DNA from: Alcanivorax sp. DP30
GTDB lineage: Bacteria > Pseudomonadota > Gammaproteobacteria > Pseudomonadales > Alcanivoracaceae
Assembly (NCBI RefSeq): GCF_009882945.1
Contig: NZ_WTUY01000002.1
Span: 2,927-66,926, forward strand
Length of the DNA stretch: 64,000 bases
Direction of reading: 5' to 3'
Shown: one piece after another, positions 1-11,912 of the stretch
How positions within the stretch are numbered: the first letter of the stretch is position 1
Layout: every line of letters begins with the position of its first letter
Made by a program: the position numbers and the translations under genes
The notes under the pieces: generated by a model
What the model was told of the DNA's origin: nothing
The model's database searches: none
The model's input: the letters and a program-made list of their open reading frames with translations, nothing else

Positions 1-91
1 AGATTTCCTACAGATCTAATCGGTGTTCGCTGATGGAAATCTGCCCATAAGGACAGTATTTTTTGAGTCATGGATCAGCATGGAGGCGACC

Positions 92-1078
92 ATGACACGA
101 GCGCGTTATCAGCAGGTTTCCCTTGAGGAAACGCCGTATTACCACTGTATTTGCCGTTGTGTGCGCAGGGCTTTCTTGTGCGGTCGGGATCATTATTCTG
201 GTCAGGATTATGAGCATCGCAGGCAATGGGTGGTGGAGCGCCTGGCGACGCTGGTTGAGGTGTTTGCGATTGATCTGTGCGCCTATGCAGTGATGTCCAA
301 TCACTACCATGTGGTGTTGAGGGTAGATCAGGGCAGGGCGCAGGGCTGGTCTTGTCGGGAGGTGGCGGTACAGTGGATGCGGCTATTTTCTGGGCCGCCG
401 CTGGTGAAGCGATGGCTAAGGGACGAGACCTGTGAAGCCGAAACCTTGAAAGCCCTGGAAATCGTGGAGCAATGGCGCTGTCGGTTATATGACCTTGGCT
501 GGTTCATGCGCTGTCTGAACGAACATCTGGCCCGGCGAGCCAACGAAGAAGACGGCTGCAAGGGCCGCTTCTGGGAAGGTCGCTACAAAAGCCAGGCGCT
601 GCTGGACGAGAAAGCCGTGCTGGGCTGTATGGCATATGTGGATCTTAACCCTGTTCGTGCCGGCATGGCTGCGACACCCGAAGCTTCCGATTTCACCTCT
701 CTCCAGCAGCGAAGCCGCGCTGTCCTGAATCTGCCATCCACTGACAAGCTCCCGGTGCTGTTACCCATGGTGGATGCAGAACATATCGAAACGGATGACG
801 ACGCCACTGTATGCCCTATGCGTTTGATGGATTATCTGGTGTTGGTCGATGCCACTGGCAGGGTCATGCGTGAAGACAAACGTGGGGCCATCGATAGCGC
901 TGCGGCGAATATTCTTGAGCGCATGGGTATTGATGCGCGTGCCTGGGTGAAGCACATGGGGCCCCGGAAGCGGAGAACGCCGCTGGCGGTGGGACCGATA
1001 GTGAAGGTGAAGGCCTTTGCGGAGGCGACGGGGCGGCGTTGGATTGCCGGGCAGTATTCGTCCTGGGCTCTTGGATAA
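92..1078 (+). CDS. REP-associated tyrosine transposase (RAYT), Y1_Tnp / IS200-like fold
   Basis: This is a single-strand-DNA HUH transposase relative of the RAYT type, a group linked in other bacteria to spread of REP hairpins. The HUH histidines are His71 and His73 in NHYHVVLRV. A candidate catalytic Tyr lies in a YKSQ motif near residue 170 and is followed by the family-typical YVDLNPVRAGM block. I chose ATG 92 because GGAG lies 6 nt upstream; an upstream ATG in the same frame at 23 has no clear site. At 328 aa it is longer than the classic 150-230 aa RAYTs, with about 120 extra C-terminal residues of unknown role. REP-like sequences occur elsewhere in the window (7017, 9072, 14908, 48185, 62758), and TCCTACAG, the outer REP word, lies just upstream at 6-13. 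Confidence 0.85.
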   Translation: MTRARYQQVSLEETPYYHCICRCVRRAFLCGRDHYSGQDYEHRRQWVVERLATLVEVFAIDLCAYAVMSNHYHVVLRVDQGRAQGWSCREVAVQWMRLFSGPPLVKRWLRDETCEAETLKALEIVEQWRCRLYDLGWFMRCLNEHLARRANEEDGCKGRFWEGRYKSQALLDEKAVLGCMAYVDLNPVRAGMAATPEASDFTSLQQRSRAVLNLPSTDKLPVLLPMVDAEHIETDDDATVCPMRLMDYLVLVDATGRVMREDKRGAIDSAAANILERMGIDARAWVKHMGPRKRRTPLAVGPIVKVKAFAEATGRRWIAGQYSSWALG

Positions 1079-1350
1079 AGCTGGGGAAATAAATTTATGG
1101 GTGTCCCTACTTGGAAAGCAGTTTGTCTATGGTTGGTTGATTTTTGATCATTTATTTGCGTTTGTGATCTATGTACACTTGGAACTGATAACCAGTACAA
1201 AGCAGCCTGGGCGAGATGGCTGTGGTGAATTCAGGACAAGAGGAAAGAACTCTGGGCGATTTTTCTCACTCTGCTGTTGCCGACAGATGGTGAAAACCAG
1301 TGGTGTGCATGCCCCTATGCCTCTCTTTCATGCGTTGGAGAAAATAACCT

Positions 1351-2346
1351 GTGGCATTGAGATTGCGCCTGATCAAGGCAGTGCTGGAGTGTTTTTTGTG
1401 GAGTAGACATCCCAAAATGGTGCTGTACTTTATTCGCCGGACTGGCTTCTTGCCTAACATGTTTTGTCCTCAAACGGTGAATGACAAGTTTCTCTGGAGG
1501 AAACTTTTCGATCATGACCCACGTTTTGTCATCCTTTCCGATAAGTTGGCTTGTAAGGAGTGGGTAGAGGCAAGAGTGCCAGAGCGTCTGAAAATGGCAT
1601 CGGTGCGGTGGGTTGGAGATTCCGCTGAATCCATTCCCCGGGGCTTGCTGAAAGGGGCTGCACTTATGAAGGCCAATCATGGCAGCGAGACGAATCTTTT
1701 CCTCAGGGATAACCGTTTTTCCGACGAAAAAATCGAGTCTACGATACAGAGCTGGTTGGCCTACGATCACGGAAAGGCGCATCGCGAGTGGGCGTATTCA
1801 CGTGTAGAACGAAAAATTTTTATTGAGGATGAGATTACTCCGCAGTCTGGTGAGCTGGAGGAGATAAAGGTTTTTACCCATGGTTCAGATGTTGTCCGCT
1901 TGCATCACATCGGCGATCGTTTTAGCAGGAAGTGGGCAAATTGTTGGAATGTTGCAGCCGATGGCACCATGAAGCTCAGCACAGAACAGGGGCGTGTCGG
2001 CCCCCCTAATCCAGGACAGGCATTGCCGAACAAAGTGGAAGAAGCTGTTGCTTTGGCCAAACAGCTTGGCGCTGAGTTCGATCAGCTCCGAGTGGATTTT
2101 ATTTTTGATGGTGAAGCATTGTGGCTGGGAGAGTTAACGGTTTATAACGAGGCTGGCTATGTGTACCTGCCTGCTGCGAACGATCCTGAATCACGTTTTT
2201 CGCAGGCGTGGGATATCCGGAACACTTTTTTTCTGAGTCACCAGCACCGGCCTGGCTTTAAGCGACTATATGCGTCGGCCCTGAAACAGTACCTGGCGGC
2301 GTCTTCATTCCGGGAGATTGCCCCGAACAGTATGACCGAGAACTGA
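1351..2346 (+). CDS. TupA-like ATP-grasp protein (probable amide ligase of surface polysaccharide or teichuronopeptide type)
   Basis: The protein fits the TupA-like ATP-grasp family. Visible blocks are the N-terminal NDKFLWRKLFDHDPRF and LSDKLACKEWV, the nucleotide-binding lysine region LMKANHGSETNLFL, IFIEDEI, and the acidic metal-binding end LRVDFIFDGEALWLGELT. Members are usually found in polysaccharide or capsule clusters and may amidate sugars with amino acids; no such cluster is visible here. The GTG at 1351 has TGGAG 10 nt upstream; ATG 1417 is an alternative that removes a basic leader. Base composition looks more AT-rich than the neighbours and it sits beside the RAYT, so horizontal acquisition is possible. 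The substrate is unknown. Confidence 0.75.
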   Translation: MALRLRLIKAVLECFLWSRHPKMVLYFIRRTGFLPNMFCPQTVNDKFLWRKLFDHDPRFVILSDKLACKEWVEARVPERLKMASVRWVGDSAESIPRGLLKGAALMKANHGSETNLFLRDNRFSDEKIESTIQSWLAYDHGKAHREWAYSRVERKIFIEDEITPQSGELEEIKVFTHGSDVVRLHHIGDRFSRKWANCWNVAADGTMKLSTEQGRVGPPNPGQALPNKVEEAVALAKQLGAEFDQLRVDFIFDGEALWLGELTVYNEAGYVYLPAANDPESRFSQAWDIRNTFFLSHQHRPGFKRLYASALKQYLAASSFREIAPNSMTEN

Positions 2347-2420
2347 GATCTTCAAGGCAAGGCTTTCCCTTACAGGTTTAGCCCGTGGGGAAGCCTGCTT
2401 GTATTAAGCACGAGCAGGGT

Positions 2421-3017
2421 TTACGGCTTGTTCGGGAAAAAATTTAACTTGTATTCGATTGTTTGTGGCGCTTCGTGCGGTTTGATTCTGACCGTTCTGA
2501 GTAAGGGCAATATCCTGATTGCCAATCTTTCCAGACCTTCATCGGCTGATTTGATTTCAATATCTTCAAGATAGCCCGTTGGCTGGAATTTCAGCTTCAC
2601 GACAATCCTGCCGCCCAGCATCGGGTTTGACCGGAGCTCATTCTGGTAGAAATAGTTTAACGCCATCGCCTTTTTGTCTATCTGAGCACGGATCACGGCC
2701 TGCTGATCATCATCTGAAGGGACTTTTTTAACCTCGGTGTTTGCGTTGTTTAATATCGTTGCAAGCTTATCCCAAAGGGCTTGGGCCTCTTCTTTTGTGC
2801 TGTGATCGGGCCCGCCCTGTGAGAGTACCCAGCCCAAATCTTCCACTGTTTTACGCATCAGTATGTCAACGCTACTCAGAGTGCGGTTGCTTGCACTCGG
2901 CTGCAGGTTTGTCCGTATTAACTGGATATCCTTTTCCGTTTGGGAAAGGTCAATCTCTCCGGCGAATGCCGGTAGCGCGAGAAGGGCGGTAAAGAGGGCT
3001 GTGATTACGTATTTCAT
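2421..3017 (-). CDS. Small secreted protein with a TonB-C-like C-terminal domain
   Basis: 198 aa with a clear Sec signal peptide (basic start, hydrophobic ALFTALLALPAFAG), cleaved near residue 19. The middle, residues 25-120, is predicted helical and polar. The last 75 residues (LRSNPMLGGRIVVKLKFQPTGYLEDIEI...) have the strand pattern and G-R-I/V-V-V-K motif of TonB C-terminal / AgmX-type domains, but there is no N-terminal membrane anchor or proline-rich spacer, so it is not a classical TonB. It is likely periplasmic. It is a single gene with its own start near the bidirectional terminator at 3065-3096. Function unknown. Confidence 0.6.
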   Translation of the reverse strand: MKYVITALFTALLALPAFAGEIDLSQTEKDIQLIRTNLQPSASNRTLSSVDILMRKTVEDLGWVLSQGGPDHSTKEEAQALWDKLATILNNANTEVKKVPSDDDQQAVIRAQIDKKAMALNYFYQNELRSNPMLGGRIVVKLKFQPTGYLEDIEIKSADEGLERLAIRILPLLRTVRIKPHEAPQTIEYKLNFFPNKP

Positions 3018-3064
3018 GCGGTGGCGATGGTGGTTTTTTTACCTATTCTACACACCCCCAAAAA

Positions 3065-3096
3065 GAAAAACCCCGGCGGGTAAGCCGGGGTTTTTT
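3065..3096. terminator. Bidirectional rho-independent terminator after fadBA
   Basis: A perfect GC stem (CCCCGGC / GCCGGGG, 6-nt loop) has an A-rich tract on its left and T6 on its right. It can therefore stop minus-strand transcripts from fadA and plus-strand transcripts. Confidence 0.85.
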
Positions 3097-3160
3097 GTTC
3101 CCGGTACCGCCCTTGTGAGGCAGGGCCGGAAATTGGCAGCCGGCCTGAGCGCCGGATCAA

Positions 3161-3194
3161 GTCCGGCGTCAGGCTGCGGTGTCAGGCGTTATAC
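3161..3194. repeat. Heptamer-period array downstream of fadA (site L)
   Basis: On the plus strand GTCCGGC, GTCAGGC, a 6-nt slip, GTCAGGC and GTTATAC follow in near-perfect 7-nt phase. Read with fadA the words are GCCTGAC-like. The array begins 8 nt from the fadA stop codon. Confidence 0.6.
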
Positions 3195-3202
3195 ACGTTC
3201 GC

Positions 3203-6552
<3,350 letters not shown>

Positions 6553-7016
6553 AGCGTTTGCTCTCCAGTCCCAAAGTACGCGGCTAACGTGGCCGCTTTG
6601 GTAGTGCCTGTTTACCCCCTCTTTACCGAAAGGGGCCCCCAAATTGGGGGAGGCGGCGCGATTCATGTGAGTGTTTGCTTACATAAATCAACGAACTTGT
6701 AGGCCCGCAAGTATAGGGAAGGTGGATGACTTTTTTAGCCCTAATTTGTGACTAATTGGTCGTAGCGGTTTGCCTGGTGAAAAAATCATCACCGACTCCC
6801 TGTGATTCCGGGTCGCATCCTGCGATGGATCGGGGTGGGCCGTGTGGCGCCACCGCAACCGCACCAAGGATGCGCCTTTATGGCGCTGTCTTCAAAAGGA
6901 AGTGGAGGGATACACCGTGTCCGCAATGTTGCCGGCTGGTGAGTGGATCTGTTGCGGGTTGCGTGCAGCGTGAGGCGTCGTATTTAAGGTACACTGCCCG
7001 GCATCTCATTCCTGCT
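6553..7016. other. Non-coding region upstream of fadB
   Basis: No gene seen. It should hold the fadBA promoter on the minus strand. A short hairpin CCCCC-AAATT-GGGGG lies near 6634-6653, in the fadB leader. An AT-rich stretch with GTTTGCTTAC lies near 6673. No clear PsrA or FadR palindrome was found. Confidence 0.4.
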
Positions 7017-7171
7017 GCCGTAGGAGCTTGCCTGCAAGCGAATGCCTGAGCGACGAGTGGAAAGACAGTAGTTTCGAACAGCAAAACCTGAACCCGCTTG
7101 AGCCAGGTTTTCGTCACTCTTGCCTAGTGACTCGCTTCTTGTCTTCTTCGCCTGCAGCCAGGTTCCTACAG
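7017..7171. repeat. REP-like inverted pair (REPIN-like) enclosing heptamer site A
   Basis: The left end GTAGGAGCTTGCCTGCAAGC resembles the Pseudomonas REP form (GTAGGAGC, palindrome, GCGAA). The right end carries the inverted outer word TTCCTACAG at 7163-7171. Between them lies a heptamer-period element. It sits between fadB and recJ, which are divergent. Confidence 0.6.
7048..7150. repeat. Heptamer-period element, site A
   Basis: The left arm runs GAGCGAC, GAGTGGA, AAGACAG, TAGTTTC, GAACAGC, AAAACCT in strict 7-nt phase. The right arm reads, in reverse complement, GCGAGTC, ACTAGGC, AAGAGTG, ACGAAAA, again in phase. The core carries GCAAAACC facing GGTTTT, giving a hairpin. It shares this core with sites B, F and K. 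Confidence 0.6.
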
Positions 7172-7193
7172 TGGCGTTGCTTCAGGTTGTTTG

Positions 7194-8918
7194 ATGTCCA
7201 TCGAAAAGCTCAGTTTGCCCACCATCACCCGTCGCCCGCAGTTCACACCGGACTGGCCGGATGTGCCGCCTTTGCTGGCACGGATTCTGGCTGGCCGGGG
7301 GGTGGACGATCCGGCGCAGCTGGAGCTGGCGTTGAAACGGCTGCCTCACCCGCAGGGGTTTACCGGGCTGGCCGGGGCGGTGGCGCTGCTGATGGAGGCC
7401 CGTCAGCAGGGCTGGCGCATTTGCATCGTTGGCGATTACGACGCCGATGGTGCCACCGCCACCACCTTGATGGTGCGTGGGCTGGAGCTGCTGGGCTTTG
7501 CGCGCCCGGACTTTCTGGTGCCAGACCGTTTTGAATACGGCTATGGCCTGTCGCCGCCCATCGTGGAACTGGCCGAGCAGCAATTCCAGCCGGACCTGAT
7601 CATTACCGTGGATAACGGTATCGCCAGCGTGGACGGGGTGGCTGCCGCTCGCGCCCGGGGTATTCGCGTGTTGATTACCGATCACCACTTGCCCGGCGAT
7701 ACGCTTCCGGAGGCAGACGCGCTGGTCAATCCACGCCTGCCTGGCTGCGAAGATTTTCCGGCGGCGAATCTGGCCGGGGTGGGGGTCGCTTTCTATTTAT
7801 TGATGGATTTGCAGCGCGTGTTGCGCGCCGAAGGGTTTCAGCCCACCCAGCCGATCACCGATCTGCTGGATCTTGTGGCGCTGGGCACCGTGGCGGATGT
7901 GGTGGTGCTGGATGACGCCAACCGGGTGCTGGTGGAGCAGGGCCTGCGGCGCATTCGTGCCGGCAAGGGCTGCCCGGGAATCCGCGCGTTGCTGCGGGTG
8001 GCCGGGCGCGATCCCGGTCGGGTGCTGGCGGCAGACATGGGCTTTGCGGCCGGGCCACGCCTGAATGCAGCAGGCCGTCTTTCCGACATGACCCATGGCA
8101 TTGCCTGTTTGCTTGCCGAGACCGATGCCGAGGCGATGGAGATGGCACAGGAGCTGGACACCATCAACCGCGAGCGCCGCTCCATTGAGCAGGGCATGCG
8201 CGATGCAGCCATGGAAGAAGTAAACCGGCTGAATGCGGACAATCTGCCGGCAGGGCTGTGTCTGTATGGCGATAAATGGCATGAAGGGGTGGTGGGGATT
8301 CTGGCCTCGCGGGTCAAGGAAGCCATTCACCGCCCGGTGATTGCCTTTGCCCCGGCCCAGCAGCCGGGCACGCTGAAAGGCTCAGGCCGCTCCATCCCCG
8401 GCCTGCATCTGCGTGATGCGCTGGATGCGGTGGCTACCCGCAATCCCGGCCTGCTGAGCAAATTTGGCGGCCATGCCATGGCAGCTGGATTGTCGCTGGA
8501 TCTGGACCAGCTGGATCGCTTCAAGGTGGCGTTCGAGGCCGTGGTGGCGGAGATGCTGTCACCCAAGGCGCTGGAGCGGCGGGTGGAAACCGACGGCGAG
8601 CTATCTGATCAGGATTTGACCCTGGGCAATGCGGAGCTGCTCAGCCACCGCTTCCCCTGGGGGCAGGGCTTCCCGGCACCGTGTTTCGATGGTGAATTTG
8701 AGGTGCTGCAGCACAAGATTGTCGGTGAGCGGCACCTCAAGCTGACATTGGGTCTGCCTGGCATCAGTGGTGTGATCGATGCCATTCATTTCAATGTGCC
8801 GGTGGAGGCATTGCCGGGCAAGATCCGCCGGGTGCGCGGGGTGTATCGGCTGGAGGTGAACGAGTTCCGCGGGCAGCGCAATCCGCAGTTGCTGTTTGAG
8901 CATTTGATACCGGTGTAA
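7194..8918 (+). CDS. recJ: Single-stranded-DNA-specific 5'-3' exonuclease RecJ
   Basis: RecJ degrades 5'-ended single-stranded DNA in RecF-pathway recombination, mismatch repair and base-excision repair. DHH phosphoesterase motifs are clear: VGDYDADGATA (motif I), TVDNGIAS (II) and ITDHHLPGD (the DHH motif III), then the DHHA1 domain with GSGRSIPGLHL and GGHAMAAGLSL, and a C-terminal OB-fold-like end. The length, 574 aa, is typical. ATG 7194 is preferred; TTG 7191 is in frame directly before it, and no strong ribosome site is visible for either. It is monocistronic, flanked on both sides by REP/heptamer repeats. Confidence 0.95.
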   Translation: MSIEKLSLPTITRRPQFTPDWPDVPPLLARILAGRGVDDPAQLELALKRLPHPQGFTGLAGAVALLMEARQQGWRICIVGDYDADGATATTLMVRGLELLGFARPDFLVPDRFEYGYGLSPPIVELAEQQFQPDLIITVDNGIASVDGVAAARARGIRVLITDHHLPGDTLPEADALVNPRLPGCEDFPAANLAGVGVAFYLLMDLQRVLRAEGFQPTQPITDLLDLVALGTVADVVVLDDANRVLVEQGLRRIRAGKGCPGIRALLRVAGRDPGRVLAADMGFAAGPRLNAAGRLSDMTHGIACLLAETDAEAMEMAQELDTINRERRSIEQGMRDAAMEEVNRLNADNLPAGLCLYGDKWHEGVVGILASRVKEAIHRPVIAFAPAQQPGTLKGSGRSIPGLHLRDALDAVATRNPGLLSKFGGHAMAAGLSLDLDQLDRFKVAFEAVVAEMLSPKALERRVETDGELSDQDLTLGNAELLSHRFPWGQGFPAPCFDGEFEVLQHKIVGERHLKLTLGLPGISGVIDAIHFNVPVEALPGKIRRVRGVYRLEVNEFRGQRNPQLLFEHLIPV

Positions 8919-8953
8919 GCCCCTATACTTGCGCGGTGGGCAGGGCATTGGAA

Positions 8954-9038
8954 GCGAGGGACGAGTTTCGAAAACCCACCATCAAGCTCTCCGGTTTTGC
9001 TTTTCGAAACCCGCTTCTCGTCACTCGTTACTGCTTTC
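8954..9038. repeat. Heptamer-period element, site B
   Basis: The left arm has GAGGGAC, GAGTTTC, GAAAACC in 7-nt phase. The right arm, in reverse complement, has GAGTGAC, GAGAAGC, GGGTTTC, GAAAAGC. The core has GGTTTTGC next to the right TTCGAAA. It lies 35 nt after the recJ stop. Confidence 0.65.
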
Positions 9039-9071
9039 AACGCCTCACTTCGGTTGTCTGGCTTCGCTTGG

Positions 9072-9098
9072 TTCGCGCCTCGAGAGGCGCTCCTACAG
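9072..9098 (-). repeat. REP-like palindromic element
   Basis: TTCGCGCCTC-GA-GAGGCGC followed by TCCTACAG matches the reverse complement of the Pseudomonas-type REP layout. It is in the 450-bp gap after recJ. The rest of that gap (9099-9367) has degenerate TTCGTAACT/TTCGAAACT words but no gene. Confidence 0.65.
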
Positions 9099-9367
9099 TG
9101 GGCTTGTACCGTAGGCGCGCTCTGTGCCCTTCATGGTATGCCTGCAAGAGAATGGGGTCGATTTCGAGGAGCGCAGCGCGAGGTTCTGCCTTTCGTAACT
9201 GGTTTCCTTGTTATTCGAAACTCTGCGATTGATTTACGCGAGGCGATCAGGGCGACGACGGGGGCGTGTTGCGGAAAGCGTCAAGCATGTTACGTCATCA
9301 CGATGCCTGCCGCGCCCCGGCGCGGACGCCGGGAGCGGGTGGAGAGAACCTGGGGGATGTGAAGGGA

Positions 9368-9700
9368 TCAGGCGCAGTAGCGGCCGTACTGACTCAGGGC
9401 CTTGCTGCTGTGCGGATCGACCAGATCAACCCACACCTGCATGGAGTCCTGGTTGCGGGTGTTTTGCAGGTTGCTGAAATCGCCGGGGGTGAAGTTCCCT
9501 TTCAGGGTGTCGCCGGCTTGCGGGCTGATGCCATCCAGTTGCTTGACCAGCACCATGCCATTACTCGAATTGAGCAGCATGTATTCACAGCTCTGGCTGA
9601 GGATCACGGTGGCTTGCTGGTCTGCTGCGTTAGCCTGGCCGGTGAGGAGCAGGGCGCCAGCCAGTGCGGCACCGCAGAGATGCATTTTAAGTGCTGACAT
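9368..9700 (-). CDS. Small secreted protein of unknown function
   Basis: 110 aa. A Sec signal peptide (hydrophobic CGAALAGALLLTGQANA) is cleaved near residue 24, leaving an 86-aa periplasmic or exported domain. Two Cys in the mature part (QSCEYML and the C-terminal GRYCA) could form a disulfide. ATG 9700 is chosen over the upstream in-frame ATG because GGAAGGA stands 6 nt before it. No family recognised; the gene stands alone. Confidence 0.6.
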   Translation of the reverse strand: MSALKMHLCGAALAGALLLTGQANAADQQATVILSQSCEYMLLNSSNGMVLVKQLDGISPQAGDTLKGNFTPGDFSNLQNTRNQDSMQVWVDLVDPHSSKALSQYGRYCA

Positions 9701-10261
9701 GATTAGTCCTTCCCTTGTTATTGTCACTAAACAGTCGTTCTTGATTCACCTTACTGCGCTAGCCGAAACGATCCTGTTGTGGATTGGCAGTGAAGCTGTA
9801 ACGTCTGTGTAGTGTTTTATTACGTTCCATCGACTTTCGAGCATCTCACAAATAGTGGCACTGCAATATCAACGTTTCGTGCTGTTGTTGGGTAGGGATT
9901 TCGGCTGATCCTGCAGGCTTTTCGTAGGTGGAAAATCACTGAATAGCGGGGGTGTCTGAGCGTCATCCGCCTCCCGGGATCAGCACGGAAATGCCGGGGA
10001 GGGGGGATGAGCGAGGCTGGGCGGGCGGAATCCCGGTTAAAGGAAAGCCTGTCTGTGGGGGGCTTCCAGCAAAATTGTCGACAATGGCTGTTCAGCGGCG
10101 GGGTTTTTGCTAGGATTGCGCTCTGCCTCCGCACTCCAACTTACACAAAGGGGGAGCGCAGGTCGCCGTTTCTTTGATGTGTAGCCCACAAGGCTTCACC
10201 CGCATTGACTCTGTGGCGGGCTATCGTCTGCCGCAGTTGTGTCCTTAACGGAGGGGATCCG
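9701..10261. other. Non-coding stretch with one perfect palindrome
   Basis: No gene is supported in this 560-bp stretch. A perfect 12-bp palindrome ATTGTCGACAAT lies at 10074-10085. Its form resembles operators of GntR/FCD-type repressors, but no such regulator is encoded nearby. Confidence 0.35.
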
Positions 10262-10546
10262 ATGAAAACCATACACAAGCACCGCCTCAATGTGTCTACC
10301 GATGTGCAGGAGATTCGCCTGCCAGAAGAGGGCAAGGTGCTGAAAGTAGATTATATCCTGCAGGATGCGGCCATCTGCATGTGGGTGGAAGTGGACGCGG
10401 ATACCGTGATCGACACCCCCAAGGAAGTGCGTACCTTCAAGGTATTCACCACGGGCTCTGGCATCCCGGACAACGCCAGCTATCTGGGCACCACCATTGA
10501 CCACATGAAAGCCCATGCCTACCACGTCTACGAACTCAAGAACTGA
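10262..10546 (+). CDS. Small conserved protein of unknown function
   Basis: 94 aa, soluble and acidic, with no signal peptide. ATG 10262 is preceded by GGAGGGGATCC, a strong ribosome site. The sequence (VLKVDYILQDAAICMWVEVD... and a C-terminal HAYHVYELKN) suggests a small beta-rich fold of the kind annotated as a domain of unknown function in phages and proteobacteria. It lies 111 nt upstream of prfB and the perfect palindrome at 10074 is upstream of it. Function not known. Confidence 0.6.
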   Translation: MKTIHKHRLNVSTDVQEIRLPEEGKVLKVDYILQDAAICMWVEVDADTVIDTPKEVRTFKVFTTGSGIPDNASYLGTTIDHMKAHAYHVYELKN

Positions 10547-10657
10547 CTGTCCACCTCTCGTCAGCGGCGTCGCAAACCGCTAAACTGCGCCGTTTCCCCG
10601 GGCCTGCTCCGGCAGGCCTGCAAGGCCCGATCATTTGACGATCTGAAGTGAGACGTA

Positions 10658-11774
10658 ATGGAAGTCAATCCGCTGCGCACCCATCTTTCTGAACTCTCTG
10701 AGCGTGTGGAAGCGCTTAGGGGGTATCTTTGACTATGCTACCAAGCATGAGCGACTGACCGAGGTTTCCCGCGAGCTGGAAAGCCCGGATGTCTGGAACG
10801 ACCCTGATTATGCCCAGGGTCTGGGCAAGGAGCGCGCCCAGCTGGAAGGGGTGGTGAAGACCATCGACGATTCCACCCAGGGCATTGCCGACGCCAAGGA
10901 TCTGCTGGAGCTGGTTGTCGAGGAAGGCGACGAGGACAGCCTGCCAGAAGTGGAAAGCGAGCTGGAACGGCTGGAAAAGCTGGTTGCCGATCTGGAGTTC
11001 CGTCGCATGTTCTCCGGTCAGATGGACCCCTGTAACGCCTATCTGGACATCCAGGCCGGTTCCGGTGGCACTGAGGCCCAGGACTGGGGCGAGATGCTGC
11101 TGCGCATGTACCTGCGCTGGGGGGAGGCCCACGGTTTCAAGACCGAGCTGGTGGAGGCCTCTGCCGGTGATGTGGCGGGTATCAAATCCGCTACCATTCG
11201 TTTTGAAGGGGATTATGCCTACGGCTGGCTGCGCACCGAGACCGGTGTGCACCGTCTGGTGCGCAAGAGCCCGTTCGATTCCGGCGGTCGCCGCCATACG
11301 TCCTTCAGCTCCGTATTTGTATCCCCGGAAGTGAATGACGATATCGACATCGAGATCGATATGGGCAACATGCGGGTGGATACCTACCGCGCATCCGGCG
11401 CCGGTGGTCAGCACGTTAACCGGACCGATTCGGCGGTACGTCTGACCTATACCTTCAAGGACGAGGGCGGCACCGAGCACACGGTGGTAACCCAGTGCCA
11501 GAGCGAGCGGAGCCAGCACCAGAACAAGGACAAGGCCATGAAGATGATGCAGGCCAAGGTCTATGAGCTGGAAATGCAGCGCCGCAATGCCGAGAAGCAG
11601 GCTCTGGAAAACAGCAAGGCGGACATTGGCTGGGGCAGCCAGATCCGTTCTTATGTGCTGGATGATGCCCGCATCAAGGATCTGCGCACAGGCGTCGAGA
11701 ACCGCAACACCCAGGCGGTGCTTGATGGCGCGCTGGATCCCTTTATTGAAGCGTCCCTGAAAGCGGGATTGTAA
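10658..11774 (+). CDS. prfB: Peptide chain release factor 2, with programmed +1 frameshift
   Basis: RF2 terminates translation at UAA and UGA. The gene is split: frame 1 runs from ATG 10658 to an in-frame TGA at 10730-10732. The conserved slippery site AGGGGGTATCTTTGAC (internal Shine-Dalgarno AGGGGG, CTT slip codon, TGA stop) shifts reading +1, so the second part is 10731-11774 and the product is about 371 aa. This is the classical autoregulation: low RF2 increases frameshifting. The SPF anticodon-like tripeptide (KSPFDSGG) and the catalytic GGQ ([10 protein letters not shown]) are both present. lysS follows, as in E. coli, but with heptamer site C between. Confidence 0.97.
10711..10733 (+). 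promoter_or_regulatory. prfB recoding (frameshift) site
   Basis: Internal Shine-Dalgarno AGGGGG, then TAT, CTT and TGA followed by C. This is the canonical RF2 autoregulatory +1 frameshift signal. Confidence 0.95.
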
Positions 11775-11781
11775 TGACGGG

Positions 11782-11895
11782 TCTGACGTCGGAGGTCTGA
11801 CGTCGGACGCCACCCCAAAATGTCAGGCCTCTGACATCAGACGGCTGACCAGGCATTGTTTTATTGCGTCCGACGTCTGACGTCCGGCGTTCGAC
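11782..11895. repeat. Heptamer-period element, site C
   Basis: Starts 8 nt after the prfB stop. It has three blocks, each in 7-nt phase: GTCTGAC, GTCGGAG, GTCTGAC, GTCGGAC (11782-11809); GTCAGGC, CTCTGAC, ATCAGAC, GGCTGAC (11822-11849); GTCCGAC, GTCTGAC, GTCCGGC, GTTCGAC (11868-11895). The first and last blocks are near inverted copies. It fills most of the prfB-lysS spacer. Confidence 0.7.
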
Positions 11896-11912
11896 CCTTG
11901 TAAGGTAAGTAC

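Noticed and set aside
1017-1406. 129-aa frame after the RAYT gene
   Set aside because: Overlaps the RAYT 3' end and the ATP-grasp start, no domain or ribosome site; treated as non-coding.
6660-6720. PsrA or FadR operator upstream of fadB
   Set aside because: Expected from biology, but no acceptable palindrome with the right spacing could be found by eye.
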